Shown here piece after piece: positions 46,492 through 56,681 of a stretch of DNA of 64,000 bases. The first letter of the stretch is position 1. Every line of letters starts with the position of its first letter. The stretch is from Paraphotobacterium marinum (GTDB taxonomy: Bacteria; Pseudomonadota; Gammaproteobacteria; Enterobacterales; Vibrionaceae). Made by a program: the position numbers and the translations under genes. The notes below the pieces were generated by a model. The model did not search any database, was not told where the DNA came from, and saw nothing but the letters and a program-made list of their open reading frames with translations. Where the stretch lies: contig NZ_CP022355.1 in NCBI RefSeq assembly GCF_002216855.1, forward strand, positions 1,282,695-1,346,694, given 5' to 3'.

Positions 46492-47742
46492 TCACATAAA
46501 TTTTTGGAGTAATTGAAGAATTTTTTTGTCATAACTAAAAACCTCAAAAGCTTTTTTTAATGCTAGCTCAAAATCTTCGCGATAATTATTTTTTAATTTA
46601 TGAATGTAATCAAACCATTCTTGTTGTTCTTGATGATTTAAGTAAAAGTTATAATTTCTTCCTCTGAATTTAAAGTACATTTTTTCTAACTTGGAGTTGG
46701 TTTTACTAATTTTTTTAGGAGTATTTTCATGATCCGATCTTGATAAGCTTAGGTAAAGTTGCTTTTCAGTTTCTAATTTCTCTCTATCCATTTGAAGCAG
46801 CTCTATGTATTTATTAATGATAATTTCAAACTTTTCCTTATTTTTATTGATAAATAACAAATTACTTTTTAAAACCTCATCATCGTATAAAATACTAACT
46901 TGAGGAAACTTTTTAATAATACTTAAATGAGTGTACATGTTAGCAAAATAGTCTTTGTCTAAGAATAGACTGTTAGCAATATTATTAAAGTCAAGAAGAG
47001 AGTCAGAAATATTCAAAAAGCAGTAGTTCGTTTTATTTATTTTTTTTATTGGCAAAAATATTGGGCTTTTATTATTGTTAATGTTTTTGTGACTTAAATT
47101 AAGAAAAAGATTATTTTTAAAATTGCTGCTCTTTATATCTTCAGATTTATTTACAGTATAATAATTGAAAACTTTTTCATTTTTTTGCTTGAGCCATTTG
47201 GCTATTTCAATTATTTTAGAAGAAGTATTGTGTTTAGTACTATTATCAACTTCTTGATAGTTTGTGTATTTTACAAAAAGCTCCCATTGTTTTTCGATAT
47301 CATCTGAGGTTTCCATTTGAATAATATTAAGAAACCTATACACACTTAAAATACTCAAAATATCTACAAATTTGCACTGTTTTGAGGGAAAATCAAGTGG
47401 AAGAAAATTTCGAAAAATTATGTTTCTTATATTTTTTGAAAAATTTGCACAGTTAAACCCAAAAATTATAATGTCTTTTGTAAATAGTTTGTTAATAAGA
47501 AAAGATGCCGCCTGATATTCTGATACATTACCAGAAAAAGGATCTATTTTGTTAGAGATACAGTGAAATAGTTCAAAAAACGTATCTTCATGAGGGTGAA
47601 CATTTATTATTTGAATTTTCCCTTTTTTTATTAAATTAGGGTCAGTTTCTTGTAAAACTAATTTAGCTAAATGATCATGTGTATTAGGACCATAACAATG
47701 TAATTCAATAAAAAACAAAGAATAATGTGGTAGTGGTGCCAT
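46492..47742 (-). CDS. Exonuclease I (SbcB) homologue lacking catalytic acids
   Basis: 416 residues, collinear with E. coli SbcB as I recall it, especially the C-terminus: LEKMYFKFRGRNYNFYL.HQEQQEWFDYI corresponds to the SbcB ending around IEKLLFNYRARNF..EQQRWLEH. Other matches: IIIFGFNCANF...IRNIIFRNF (SbcB ILGYNNVRF...TRNIFYRNF) and KIIEIAKWLKQKNEKVFNYY. The nuclease acids are gone: the first-motif DYETFG reads ELHCYG (residues 13-18), the second-motif Asp is replaced in NFSKN, and the last HDxxxD reads HNTSSK. It should therefore be nuclease-inactive, or the assignment is wrong. ATG overlaps the rsmF stop (TAATG). Confidence 0.65.
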   Translation of the reverse strand: MAPLPHYSLFFIELHCYGPNTHDHLAKLVLQETDPNLIKKGKIQIINVHPHEDTFFELFHCISNKIDPFSGNVSEYQAASFLINKLFTKDIIIFGFNCANFSKNIRNIIFRNFLPLDFPSKQCKFVDILSILSVYRFLNIIQMETSDDIEKQWELFVKYTNYQEVDNSTKHNTSSKIIEIAKWLKQKNEKVFNYYTVNKSEDIKSSNFKNNLFLNLSHKNINNNKSPIFLPIKKINKTNYCFLNISDSLLDFNNIANSLFLDKDYFANMYTHLSIIKKFPQVSILYDDEVLKSNLLFINKNKEKFEIIINKYIELLQMDREKLETEKQLYLSLSRSDHENTPKKISKTNSKLEKMYFKFRGRNYNFYLNHQEQQEWFDYIHKLKNNYREDFELALKKAFEVFSYDKKILQLLQKFM

Positions 47743-49193
47743 TAATAAATCAACCCTGGATCTTTTACTAAATATCTTGGGATATTATTTTTAATTTGGT
47801 TTTTCTTGAAAATTTTTCCATATCCTACGCAAATATCTTGGTAAAATAAAACTAAAAACGGATATATGCTTTCTGTACTTTTTATATTAATGTTTTTTCC
47901 TTCAAACCATTGAATTACTTCATCTTTATTCAAAATATATCTATTTTCAGGTCTTATTGAATCAAAACTAAAACTGTTAACTAATGATTCGTGCTCCCAT
48001 TTAAAACTATTCTTAATTGTTTTTGCAAGTGAAGTTCCAAATCTATTAAATCTCATTATTTTAAAAATATTTTCATTTTCACATTCAGGAAAAAGCCACA
48101 ATTGATCATTATTTTTCCAGATATTTTTCATTAAATTCCCACAATAACCAAAATTTTTTTCTAATTCGTTATGGACTTTCAAAATATCTATTTGGCTTAA
48201 TTTAGTATATGGAAAGTTTGGCCTGTTCGGTGATATTAAATTTGGGGTTGTATTGTTTTTTTTAAAGATGTTTTTTTTAGTAAACTTGGCAATAAAAAAC
48301 CCCTCAGAGTCGTAAGTGTGTGGGAATACATGTAAAAAACCTTCTTTTGTAGTTGATTTATGCGCTCCATCAAATAGTTTATCTAAAGGAATACTTTCAA
48401 CTTCTTCATTGTAGGTTTCTTTTAAATATTGACAAACTTTTTGGTTTTCATACAAGTTCAAAGTACATGTTGAATAGACCAAGCTTCCCCCAGGTTTAAG
48501 AGCATCAAAAGCACTTTGGATTAATTTTTTTTGTATTTCCATATATTCCAGGATCGTTGATAAATTCCAATTACTCAATGCATTATTATCTTTTCGAGAA
48601 ACCCCTTCACCTGTACAGGGTGCATCAAGCAAAATAGAGTCAAATGTTTCTGGTGAAAATTTACCAAATTTGATTGCATCATGATGAGAAATTATAACAT
48701 TTTTTAAACCACAACGTCTGACATTTGTTGTTAAAGCTTTAATTCTTGAAGATGAAAGCTCATTTGCAATGATTAAAGAGCTTTCATCGTAAATTTCACC
48801 AATTTGAGTTGTCTTTGAGCCCGGGGCGGCTGCCATATCTAAAACAACGCCACTTTTTTTATTTTGAAATGAAAGTGCTACCGGAGGAAGCATGGAACTT
48901 GCTTCTTGTATGTAGATTAAACCAAGAATATGTTCAATAGAGTTTCCAAGGTTATATTCCTTAGGGAGAGTGACCCAAAATCCATTCTCTGTCCATGGGA
49001 TTGGTTCTAATATCCAATTGTTCTGATTTGCTATTACTTTAAATTCAGGGACTTTAATTTTTAACGTATTTACTCGTATACTTAGTCTTAATTTTTTTTT
49101 GTGATATTTCAAAAACTCTTCATAACTATCTTCATTTGGAAGAATTTTTTTTATGTAATCGTAGAAGCAGGTGTTGAAGTTTTCATTTTTCAT
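47742..49193 (-). CDS. rsmF: 16S rRNA (m5C1407) methyltransferase
   Basis: 483 residues. NOL1/NOP2/Sun-type SAM methyltransferase: VLDMAAAPGSKTTQIG near residue 115, DAPCTGEGVSRKD (first cysteine motif) near 190, and YSTCTLNLYENQ (catalytic cysteine) near 240. The C-terminal third (about 330-483) matches the PUA-like extension of RsmF/YebU, not RsmB. Next to the divergent msrC-proQ-prc group, a neighbourhood shared with E. coli. Confidence 0.95.
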   Translation of the reverse strand: MKNENFNTCFYDYIKKILPNEDSYEEFLKYHKKKLRLSIRVNTLKIKVPEFKVIANQNNWILEPIPWTENGFWVTLPKEYNLGNSIEHILGLIYIQEASSMLPPVALSFQNKKSGVVLDMAAAPGSKTTQIGEIYDESSLIIANELSSSRIKALTTNVRRCGLKNVIISHHDAIKFGKFSPETFDSILLDAPCTGEGVSRKDNNALSNWNLSTILEYMEIQKKLIQSAFDALKPGGSLVYSTCTLNLYENQKVCQYLKETYNEEVESIPLDKLFDGAHKSTTKEGFLHVFPHTYDSEGFFIAKFTKKNIFKKNNTTPNLISPNRPNFPYTKLSQIDILKVHNELEKNFGYCGNLMKNIWKNNDQLWLFPECENENIFKIMRFNRFGTSLAKTIKNSFKWEHESLVNSFSFDSIRPENRYILNKDEVIQWFEGKNINIKSTESIYPFLVLFYQDICVGYGKIFKKNQIKNNIPRYLVKDPGLIY

Positions 49194-49273
49194 TTATAAA
49201 TGAACGCCAATTTAAATTTACATCCAAAAAAAAATTAATTATATTATTATTTTTTATCTATTACTACATAATT

Positions 49274-49732
49274 ATGGCTGATTATAAATTAATTACACAA
49301 AAAATTGACACCTATACTTCCTCTGAAAAAGACTTATATGCTAATCTATCAAACATAGCTGCTATTTTGTATGAAAACATACATGATATCAATTGGTTGG
49401 GATTTTATGTGTGTCAGGCTGAAGATTTGGTATTAGGGCCTTTTCAAGGAAAAGCTGCAGTAAGCAGAATAAAAATACCAAATGGTGTTTGTGGAATGGC
49501 GGCTCATTCAAAAAAAACTATTTTAGTGGATGATGTTGTGAACTTTGAAGGTCACATAACATGTGATTGTTTGAGTAAATCTGAAATTGTCATACCTTTT
49601 TTAGTGGATAATGAATGTGTTGCAGTATTGGATATTGATAGCCCACTACTTGCCAGATTCACTGCACAAGATAAATATGAATTAGAAAAAATAGTTTCTA
49701 AACTTGAAAAACAATTAAAGTTTATTCATTAA
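49274..49732 (+). CDS. msrC: Free methionine-(R)-sulfoxide reductase, GAF domain
   Basis: 152 residues forming one GAF domain, the fRMsr/YebR family: INWLGFYV, LGPFQGKAA, GVCGMAA, FEGHITCD, SEIVIPF and AVLDIDSPLLARFT. Reduces free Met-R-sulfoxide. Of the three cysteines usual in the family, Cys73 (GVCG) and catalytic Cys97 (HITCD) are present; the first, in GKxAC, is replaced by Val-Ser at 63-64, and an extra Cys99 follows the catalytic one. The disulfide relay may differ. Upstream of proQ as in E. coli. Confidence 0.9.
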   Translation: MADYKLITQKIDTYTSSEKDLYANLSNIAAILYENIHDINWLGFYVCQAEDLVLGPFQGKAAVSRIKIPNGVCGMAAHSKKTILVDDVVNFEGHITCDCLSKSEIVIPFLVDNECVAVLDIDSPLLARFTAQDKYELEKIVSKLEKQLKFIH

Positions 49733-49809
49733 TACTGGAAATTATTAATCTTAGTCTTATAATAGCATCACTTAATATAATGAATTCAATTGTACAATTT
49801 AGGTTAAAT

Positions 49810-50454
49810 ATGGAAGATTCACAAAAACTTTCAAGTGCGAAAGAGACTCTACAATATATGATGGAGTTATTTCCTCAATGTTTTATAAAAGAAGGTGAAG
49901 CAAAGCCCTTAAAAATTGGTATTTTTCAAGATTTATCAGAACGTTTAGCTGACGATCCTAAAATTAGTAAAACATTACTGAGAAGTGCATTAAGACAATA
50001 TACTTCAGCGTGGAGATATTTGCATGGTGTTAAATCAGGTCAAGAGCGTGTTGATTTAGACGGAAATAATGTTGGGCCCGTAGAACAACAGCATATTGAA
50101 CACGCCACTAAAACTTTAGAAGAAAGCAAAGCAAAATTTAATGCTAGGAAAAAGGAATTACAGAAGGAAAGAGCCGCTCAAGAAAACAATAAAAAGCCTG
50201 ATAATAAAAGTAGTATTAATCCTAAATTTAAGAAAAAGACATATACTTCTAAAAAGCGTAATAAAAACGCAACTAAAGTTGAGGAAACATCTAAACTTAG
50301 TATTAATGATGTTCTTGTTGATAAAAAAGTAAATGTAAATTTAGGACAGGGCAATGTTCCTGCCACTGTATTAGAAGTTCATAAAAATGATATAAAAGTA
50401 CGTTTAAGCAACGGCCTTATAATGAATGTGAAGGCTGAACATATATTTGCTTAA
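49810..50454 (+). CDS. proQ: RNA chaperone ProQ
   Basis: 214 residues from ATG 49810 (AGG 9 bases upstream), which matches the E. coli N-terminus better than 49780. FinO-like RNA-binding domain at about 1-115 (PLKIGIFQDLSERL, LRSALRQYTSAWRYLHGV, RVDLDGN). Lys-rich flexible linker at about 115-170. C-terminal Tudor-like domain (DVLVDKKVNVNLGQGNVPATVLEV...LIMNVKAEHIFA). Binds structured sRNAs and mRNA 3' ends. prc follows directly. Confidence 0.96.
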   Translation: MEDSQKLSSAKETLQYMMELFPQCFIKEGEAKPLKIGIFQDLSERLADDPKISKTLLRSALRQYTSAWRYLHGVKSGQERVDLDGNNVGPVEQQHIEHATKTLEESKAKFNARKKELQKERAAQENNKKPDNKSSINPKFKKKTYTSKKRNKNATKVEETSKLSINDVLVDKKVNVNLGQGNVPATVLEVHKNDIKVRLSNGLIMNVKAEHIFA

Positions 50455-50484
50455 TTGAAGTTTTTAAATGTCATTTTTGGAGCT

Positions 50485-52517
50485 ATGGAGATTTTCTTTA
50501 AGATGACTATTCAAAGACTTCTTGTCTATATTGTGTTTTTTTTAATTCCTTTTCATTTAGTTGGAAAGGAATTAACCCCGATTCAAAAAAATTATTCTCT
50601 CCCTAAATTACACCCTGAGAAAGTTCATACCGTTTCTTCAAAAAGAATAACCTCAAGATTATTAAACGATCATTTTAAGAAGATCAATTTAAATGACAGT
50701 TTTTCAAATAAAATTTTAGAAAATTATCTCGAAATACTTGATTTCAATAAAAACACTTTAACTGAAGTAGATGTTAAAAATATCAAATTTAAGTGGGGAA
50801 ATAAACTTGATGAGCAATTAAAAGTAGGTCAGACACAAGCTGCTTATGATATTTTTAACAAAGTATTAGAGTTAAAGTACCAAAGATATGAATATGCAAA
50901 ATCTTTGCTAAACAAAAAAATGAATTTTTATGAAAACGATTATATTATCCTTGATAGGCATAAACTGGATTGGAGTAAAAATAAACAAGAATTAGATGAT
51001 TTATGGCTTAAAAAAGTAAAATTTGATGAATTAAATTTAATACTGTCTAATGAACCTGATGATAATATAAAAAAACCTTAGCTGACAGGTATTCAAATGT
51101 TCTATTAAGGTTGAGACAAACTAATAATGAAGATGTGTTTCAGGTTTATATGAATGCTTTTGCTCGACAAATAGATCCCCATACTAGTTATTTATCTCCA
51201 CGAGCAGCAGAGCAATTCCAATCAGAGATGAGTTTATCATTAGAAGGTATTGGTGCAGTTTTACAACAGGAAGGTGATGATACAATAATAAAATCTCTTG
51301 TCAAAGGTGGTCCTGCCGAAAAAACCCAAAAGATTTTCGATGGTGATCGGATTATTGGTGTTTCAGATAATAATGGAGAAATTAAAGATGTTATTGGTTG
51401 GCGATTAGACGATATAGTTTCTCTAATTAAAGGTCCTAAAGGAACAAAAGTCACCTTAAAAATTTATAGAACAAACAACAAAAAAAATTACATTGTAACA
51501 GTCGTTAGGGATAAAATTAAATTAGAAGATCGAAAGGCAAAACTTGAAATAAAAACAATCAATAATGCAAAAATTGGAGTGATTGAGATTCCTAGCTTTT
51601 ATGTGGGGCTAACTGCTGATGTCAAAGAGTTATTGAGATCTTCGGAAGCAAATAATTTATCAGGTTTAGTTATAGATTTACGTAATAATGGTGGAGGCGC
51701 ACTCTCAGAGGCAACCACGTTATCTGGGTTATTCATTCCATCAGGGCCCATTGTTCAAATAAAAGATAATTTCGGAAACGTGAAAATTAAAAGGGATAGA
51801 GATATAACAATGTACTATGGAGGTCCTTTATCTGTCCTTATTAATAGGTACAGTGCCTCTGCTTCTGAAATTTTTGCTGCAGTAATACAAGATTATAGTC
51901 GAGGCATAATTATTGGAACACAATCGTATGGTAAAGGAACTGTTCAACAACATCGTCCATTAAATCATATGTATGATTTTTATGATGACTCTCTAGGTTA
52001 TATCCAATATACTATTCAAAAATTTTATAGAGTTAATGGCGGTAGCACGCAAAATAAAGGTGTTATTCCTGATATAAAGTTTCCTAGTATGGTAGATCCT
52101 CTCTTAGTTGGTGAAAGTGTTGAAAAAAACTCATTAAAATGGGACAGTATTGAGCCTGCCGTATATCAAAAAACTTCAAATTTTAAATTATCAGAATTAC
52201 CAAGCATTTACTCGAAGCATATTAAGAGAGTTAAAAATAATGACGAGTATAACTATCTAATTTTAAAAATTAAAGATAGTAAAGAATACTCCAAAAAGAA
52301 CAAAGTATCTTTAAATATCAATGTGAGGAAAGCAGAAAATAAAAAGGATGATGCTGATCGCTTGAAAAGAATTAATGCTAGGCAAAAAAAGCAAAATTTA
52401 AAAATATTTGAATCAATCGATGATATTCCAAAAGACTATCAGGAGCCAGATGTTCTGCTCGATGAGGCTGTTAATATCACTTATGATTTAGCCAGCCTAA
52501 ATGAACATAATAATTAA
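50485..52517 (+). pseudogene. prc: Tail-specific protease Prc, one -1 frameshift
   Basis: Periplasmic C-terminal processing protease. An N-terminal signal segment starts at ATG 50485 or 50503 (GGAG nearby). The first frame ends at 51079-51081 with the usual Prc N-terminal helical domain; the -1 frame continues KTLADRYSNVLLRLRQTNNEDVF and carries the PDZ domain, GPKGTKV, the Ser-Lys dyad regions YSASASEIFAA and GTQSYGKGTVQQ, and the C-terminal DDIPKDYQEPDVLLDEAVNI block, all closely matching E. coli Prc. The switch lies in the A7 run 51069-51075, phased A_AAA_AAA. One extra A gives a protein of about 678 residues, the normal size. Its end shares TTAA with pncB. Confidence 0.92.
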
Positions 52518-53692
52518 TCAATATTGAATGTTTTCTTTATTTCTTTTAAAAATTCTCTATCTGGACAGACAGACTTTACTGGTTCATCAGAAATTTTTGC
52601 TACAGGCCTATTTTGAAAAGTTTCTAATTTAATTACTATATTTGCAGGCTCAACATCAGGAATATCACAAGTTAATGAAGTGCCAATTCCAAAAATAACA
52701 TTTATAAAATCCGAGAATTCTTCATGCAAAGATTGTGCTTTTTTAAATGTTAATGAGTCAGAAAAAACTAAAGTCTTTTCTTTACAGTTAATCCCCAATT
52801 TTGAATAATGAGATATGATTTTACTAGCCCAAACAAAAGGATCACCACTATCATGTCTTACGCCATCATATTGATTAGCTAGATCGTAATCAAAATCTTT
52901 AAGAAAACTTTTCAAATTAATCGTATCTGTAAGGGCTATTTTAAGGTTTTGAGGATATTCTAACGTCCATTTATTTAAAGCCAACACTTGGAAGTCAGAA
53001 AGTTTTTTACTTATTTGTTGGTGCGCCTGGAACCATTCATGTGCTTGTGTGCCAACGGGGTTTAATGAGAATTTTTTTGCTAAAGCAACATTAGATGTTG
53101 AATTAAAGTTGGGAAAATGACTTTTAAGGGTTTTTATAATTTTTTCATGAACACTTTTAGAGAACCTTCTCCGAGTACCAAAGTCAACTAAATTAAATAT
53201 GGAAGAATGATTTGAAGACTCCTTTAAATTTTTTATTTTTTTTTCAAGGTAATCACCAGCGTCTTCGGATCTTATAAATGGGTATAAATATTTATTCCTT
53301 AGTTCAGATATGATAGCTAAGAGCGGAACTTCCCATAGTATCAAATCTAACCAGTTCCCATTATAAGTTAACTCTAGTTGATTGTTTTTAGTGGTTAATG
53401 AAATATCTGCAGGTTTGAATTTAAATTTTCTAAGGTAGTTAAGAAAATCATCTTGATAAAATCCAAGAGACTTTAGGTAATCTTCCTCTGTTGAAGTTAA
53501 GCTAATATTAGACATAAAATTGATTTGTTTTTTTATATCGTTAATTAAAAAAGATAGATCTTCATTTTTATTTCTACAAATCAGTTTAGCTTTCATCTTC
53601 TTTGCAGGATATTGGTGAAAAACTGCTTGTTGCATGTGAAATTTATAAATATCATTATCTAACATCGAGGTAATTATAGGCTGAATACTCAT
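52514..53692 (-). CDS. pncB: Nicotinate phosphoribosyltransferase
   Basis: Makes nicotinate mononucleotide from nicotinate and PRPP for NAD salvage. 392 residues. Substrate region DNDIYKFHMQQAVFHQYP at residues 12-29, NLVDFGTRRRFS near 165, and the phospho-His loop NPVGTQAHEWFQAHQ near 210, with YDGVRHDSGDP near 270. Convergent with prc, sharing the palindromic stop TTAA. Confidence 0.96.
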   Translation of the reverse strand: MSIQPIITSMLDNDIYKFHMQQAVFHQYPAKKMKAKLICRNKNEDLSFLINDIKKQINFMSNISLTSTEEDYLKSLGFYQDDFLNYLRKFKFKPADISLTTKNNQLELTYNGNWLDLILWEVPLLAIISELRNKYLYPFIRSEDAGDYLEKKIKNLKESSNHSSIFNLVDFGTRRRFSKSVHEKIIKTLKSHFPNFNSTSNVALAKKFSLNPVGTQAHEWFQAHQQISKKLSDFQVLALNKWTLEYPQNLKIALTDTINLKSFLKDFDYDLANQYDGVRHDSGDPFVWASKIISHYSKLGINCKEKTLVFSDSLTFKKAQSLHEEFSDFINVIFGIGTSLTCDIPDVEPANIVIKLETFQNRPVAKISDEPVKSVCPDREFLKEIKKTFNID

Positions 53693-53847
53693 TTAGCTTG
53701 GTCTTGAACATTGTCTTAAAAATTAGTATAAATGATACTTTATTTAATAAATAACTTAAATGAAATTTTTTGCAATCTAACTTTATGGATGTTATTTATA
53801 CTCAGAAATATATGTAAATTTTCAATTTAACTAGGATATCCTCACAA

Positions 53848-56463
53848 ATGAATAAAGAACATAACGTTAAATATAGAAAAGATTATTCGCCGTCTGAATT
53901 TCTTGTGGAAACTATTAAATTAGACTTTGAAATACAAGAATGTAGAACTAAGGTAATTAATGAATCAAAGTATTATTTAAACCCTTTGAATACCTGCCGA
54001 AGTAAAAACAACTCCATTTTTCTTGATGGTGAAGATTTGGAGTTTTCTGTACTTGAAATCAACAACAAAAAATGGAATGACTACCAGCTAACAAGTTCAG
54101 GCATAGTTATAAATAATGTACCTGAACAATTTGTTCTAAAAATCATTAACTATATTAATCCTAAAGAAAACACTTCATTGTCAGGGTTATATTTCTCTGA
54201 AGGATATTTCTGTACACAATGCGAAGCTGAGGGTTTTAGACGAATAACCTACTTTTTGGATAGACCTGATGTTTTGTCAAAATTTACAACAACAATTAGG
54301 ACTAATTCTCATGAACTTCCTTTTTTATTGAGTAATGGTAATAAAATTGGAGAAGGGATTGATGATAAAGGTATGAGATGGTGTACTTGGGAAGACCCAT
54401 TTCCAAAGCCTTCATATTTATTCGCACTTGTAGCTGGAGATTTTGATTTATTATCAGATAAATTCATAACCAAAAGTGGAAGAGAAATAACTCTAGAGTT
54501 GTATGTTGATAAGGGTAAATTAAATCGCTCTAAATTTGCAATGGAATCATTGAAAAAAGCTATGAAGTGGGATGAAGAACGGTTTAATTTAGAATATGAT
54601 CTAGATATATATATGATTGTGGCAGTAGACTTTTTTAATATGGGAGCAATGGAAAATAAAGGCTTGAATGTTTTTAATTCAAAAGTTGTCTTGGCAGACC
54701 AAAAAACAGCTACTGATAACGATTATCATCAAATTGAAAGAGTGATTGGTCATGAGTATTTTCATAATTGGAGTGGAAATAGGGTAACTTGCCGAGACTG
54801 GTTTCAACTTAGCCTCAAAGAGGGATTCACGGTATTTAGAGATCAAGAATTTTCATCAGATTTAAATAATAGGGATTTAGAAAGAATACGAAATGTACGT
54901 TCATTAAAAGCAGGACAGTTTTTAGAGGACTTAAGTCCTATGTCTCATCCTATACGACCAGAAAAAGTAATGGAAATGAATAACTTTTATACTCGAACTG
55001 TCTATGATAAGGGTAGTGAGGTTATAAGAATGCTACATACTTTATTAGGTGAAGATCTTTTTCAAAAGGGAGTAAAGTTGTATTTTGATTTATTTGATGG
55101 ACAAGCTGTGACTTGTGATGACTTTGTGCAGGCAATGGAGAGAGCTTCAGGCAAAGACCTCAATCAATTCAGGTTATGGTATAGTCAATCAGGAACACCC
55201 ATTGTAAGTATAAATACCGAATATAGAGACAGTTCAAAAGAATTTATTGTTAAACTAAGTCAAAACACTAACCCTACTAATGATCAAAAAACTAAAAAAA
55301 ATTTACATATACCACTTAAATTTGGATTATTAAGCAGTAAGGGGGGTGTTATTGATTTAACAAACCAGAAAATAGACAATGGATTAATAGAATTATCGCA
55401 AAGTGAACAGACTGTTATTTTTAGTAACCTTGAAGAAAAACCTATCTTATCGATTTTGAGAGACTTTTCTGCTCCAGTATATTTAAACTATGATTACAGC
55501 GACTGTGAATTATGTACTTTATTAAAATATGATCCAAATAAATTTTCTAAGTGGAATGCTGGACAGTTATTGTTGCAAAAATATTTAAAGAAAAATATCT
55601 CTCTCAGAGAAAATGGTGATAATATTCTCATACCAAATGATGTGATTTCCGCATTTGATCACTTATTTAATGAGTCAGATCTTTCTCCAGCCATTTTAGG
55701 TGAAATCTTTTCATTTCCATCTTTTTCAGAAATTACATCATGGTATGAAGTTATTGACGTTGAGCTCATACATTCAGTTTTAAATGATATGATTCTTATC
55801 TTTGCTAATAAGTTCCATACTCACTTTTTAAAAATTTACAATGTAAATCAGAGCCTCGGACAAAATAGTTCAGAAATAAGGTTTCTATCATCAGTGGCTT
55901 TGAAATATATTTCATTAGTTAAAAGTGATGATTGCCTAGCACTTGATTATTTCAAACGTGCAAAAAATATGACGGAAAAAATGTCAGCTCTAACAGCTCT
56001 TAATTATAGTCCTTACTTTATGGATGATTATGCTAGTTGTATGGAATCTTTCAAACAAGAGTGGAATAAAGACGGGTTAGTTATGGATAAATGGTTCTTT
56101 TTATCTGCCAAAAAAGATGATGCAAATATTATAGATAAATTGAACTTTATAATGGAAAATGAAGAGTCGTTTGATATAACCAATCCAAATAGAGTTAGAA
56201 GTTTAATCGGTGGGTTTATCGACAATACATCTCAATTTCATAAAATTGATGGTAGTGGCTATAAATTTTTAACCAGTATGATTGTTAAAATTGATTCTAT
56301 TAATCCACAGGTGGCGTCAAGACTTATTGATCCACTTCTTTCATTTAAAAAATATAAATCTGAAAGAGGCGTCATTATGAAAGCATGTCTCAATGAAATT
56401 TTACAATTGGATTCATTATCGAAAGATTTGTTTGAAAAAGTACAGAATGCTCTTGGTGCTTAG
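53848..56463 (+). CDS. pepN: Aminopeptidase N
   Basis: Zinc aminopeptidase of family M1 that degrades peptides in the cytoplasm. 871 residues (E. coli PepN 870). Exopeptidase motif GAMENKGLN near residue 268, zinc motif HEYFHNWSGN near 300 with the second Glu in LKEGFTVFRDQEF, and the catalytic Tyr region NFYTRTVYDKGSEVIRM near 382. AGGATATCC precedes the ATG. Followed by a hairpin terminator. Confidence 0.97.
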   Translation: MNKEHNVKYRKDYSPSEFLVETIKLDFEIQECRTKVINESKYYLNPLNTCRSKNNSIFLDGEDLEFSVLEINNKKWNDYQLTSSGIVINNVPEQFVLKIINYINPKENTSLSGLYFSEGYFCTQCEAEGFRRITYFLDRPDVLSKFTTTIRTNSHELPFLLSNGNKIGEGIDDKGMRWCTWEDPFPKPSYLFALVAGDFDLLSDKFITKSGREITLELYVDKGKLNRSKFAMESLKKAMKWDEERFNLEYDLDIYMIVAVDFFNMGAMENKGLNVFNSKVVLADQKTATDNDYHQIERVIGHEYFHNWSGNRVTCRDWFQLSLKEGFTVFRDQEFSSDLNNRDLERIRNVRSLKAGQFLEDLSPMSHPIRPEKVMEMNNFYTRTVYDKGSEVIRMLHTLLGEDLFQKGVKLYFDLFDGQAVTCDDFVQAMERASGKDLNQFRLWYSQSGTPIVSINTEYRDSSKEFIVKLSQNTNPTNDQKTKKNLHIPLKFGLLSSKGGVIDLTNQKIDNGLIELSQSEQTVIFSNLEEKPILSILRDFSAPVYLNYDYSDCELCTLLKYDPNKFSKWNAGQLLLQKYLKKNISLRENGDNILIPNDVISAFDHLFNESDLSPAILGEIFSFPSFSEITSWYEVIDVELIHSVLNDMILIFANKFHTHFLKIYNVNQSLGQNSSEIRFLSSVALKYISLVKSDDCLALDYFKRAKNMTEKMSALTALNYSPYFMDDYASCMESFKQEWNKDGLVMDKWFFLSAKKDDANIIDKLNFIMENEESFDITNPNRVRSLIGGFIDNTSQFHKIDGSGYKFLTSMIVKIDSINPQVASRLIDPLLSFKKYKSERGVIMKACLNEILQLDSLSKDLFEKVQNALGA

Positions 56464-56489
56464 AAACTTTGTATAAAATTTAACTAATT

Positions 56490-56523
56490 AAAAAAGTCTT
56501 TTTAATGAAAAGGCTTTTTTTTT
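56490..56523 (+). terminator. Intrinsic terminator after pepN
   Basis: Stem of 13 pairs including one G-T wobble (AAAAAAGTCTTTT / AAAAGGCTTTTTT), 5-base loop, and a long T tract (56515-56523). 27 bases after the pepN stop. Confidence 0.85.
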
Positions 56524-56599
56524 ACTTCTATCACAAAATTAACCCAATCAATTCTTTATAGTAGCATCAATTATTTGCTGATAAATAAGGTTTTATTTT

Positions 56600-56630
56600 T
56601 GTAACACAAATTCATGAAATTTATGTTACA
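56600..56630. promoter_or_regulatory. Palindromic operator-like site upstream of gdh2
   Basis: Near-palindrome of 31 bases with perfect outer arms TGTAACA / TGTTACA and inner AAATT / AATTT matches, about 50 bases before the gdh2 start. Looks like a dimeric regulator site; the regulator is unknown. Confidence 0.45.
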
Positions 56631-56681
56631 TTATCAGTATTAAGTCGATTAATAGTAAATTATCTATGGGTAACAAAAAAT

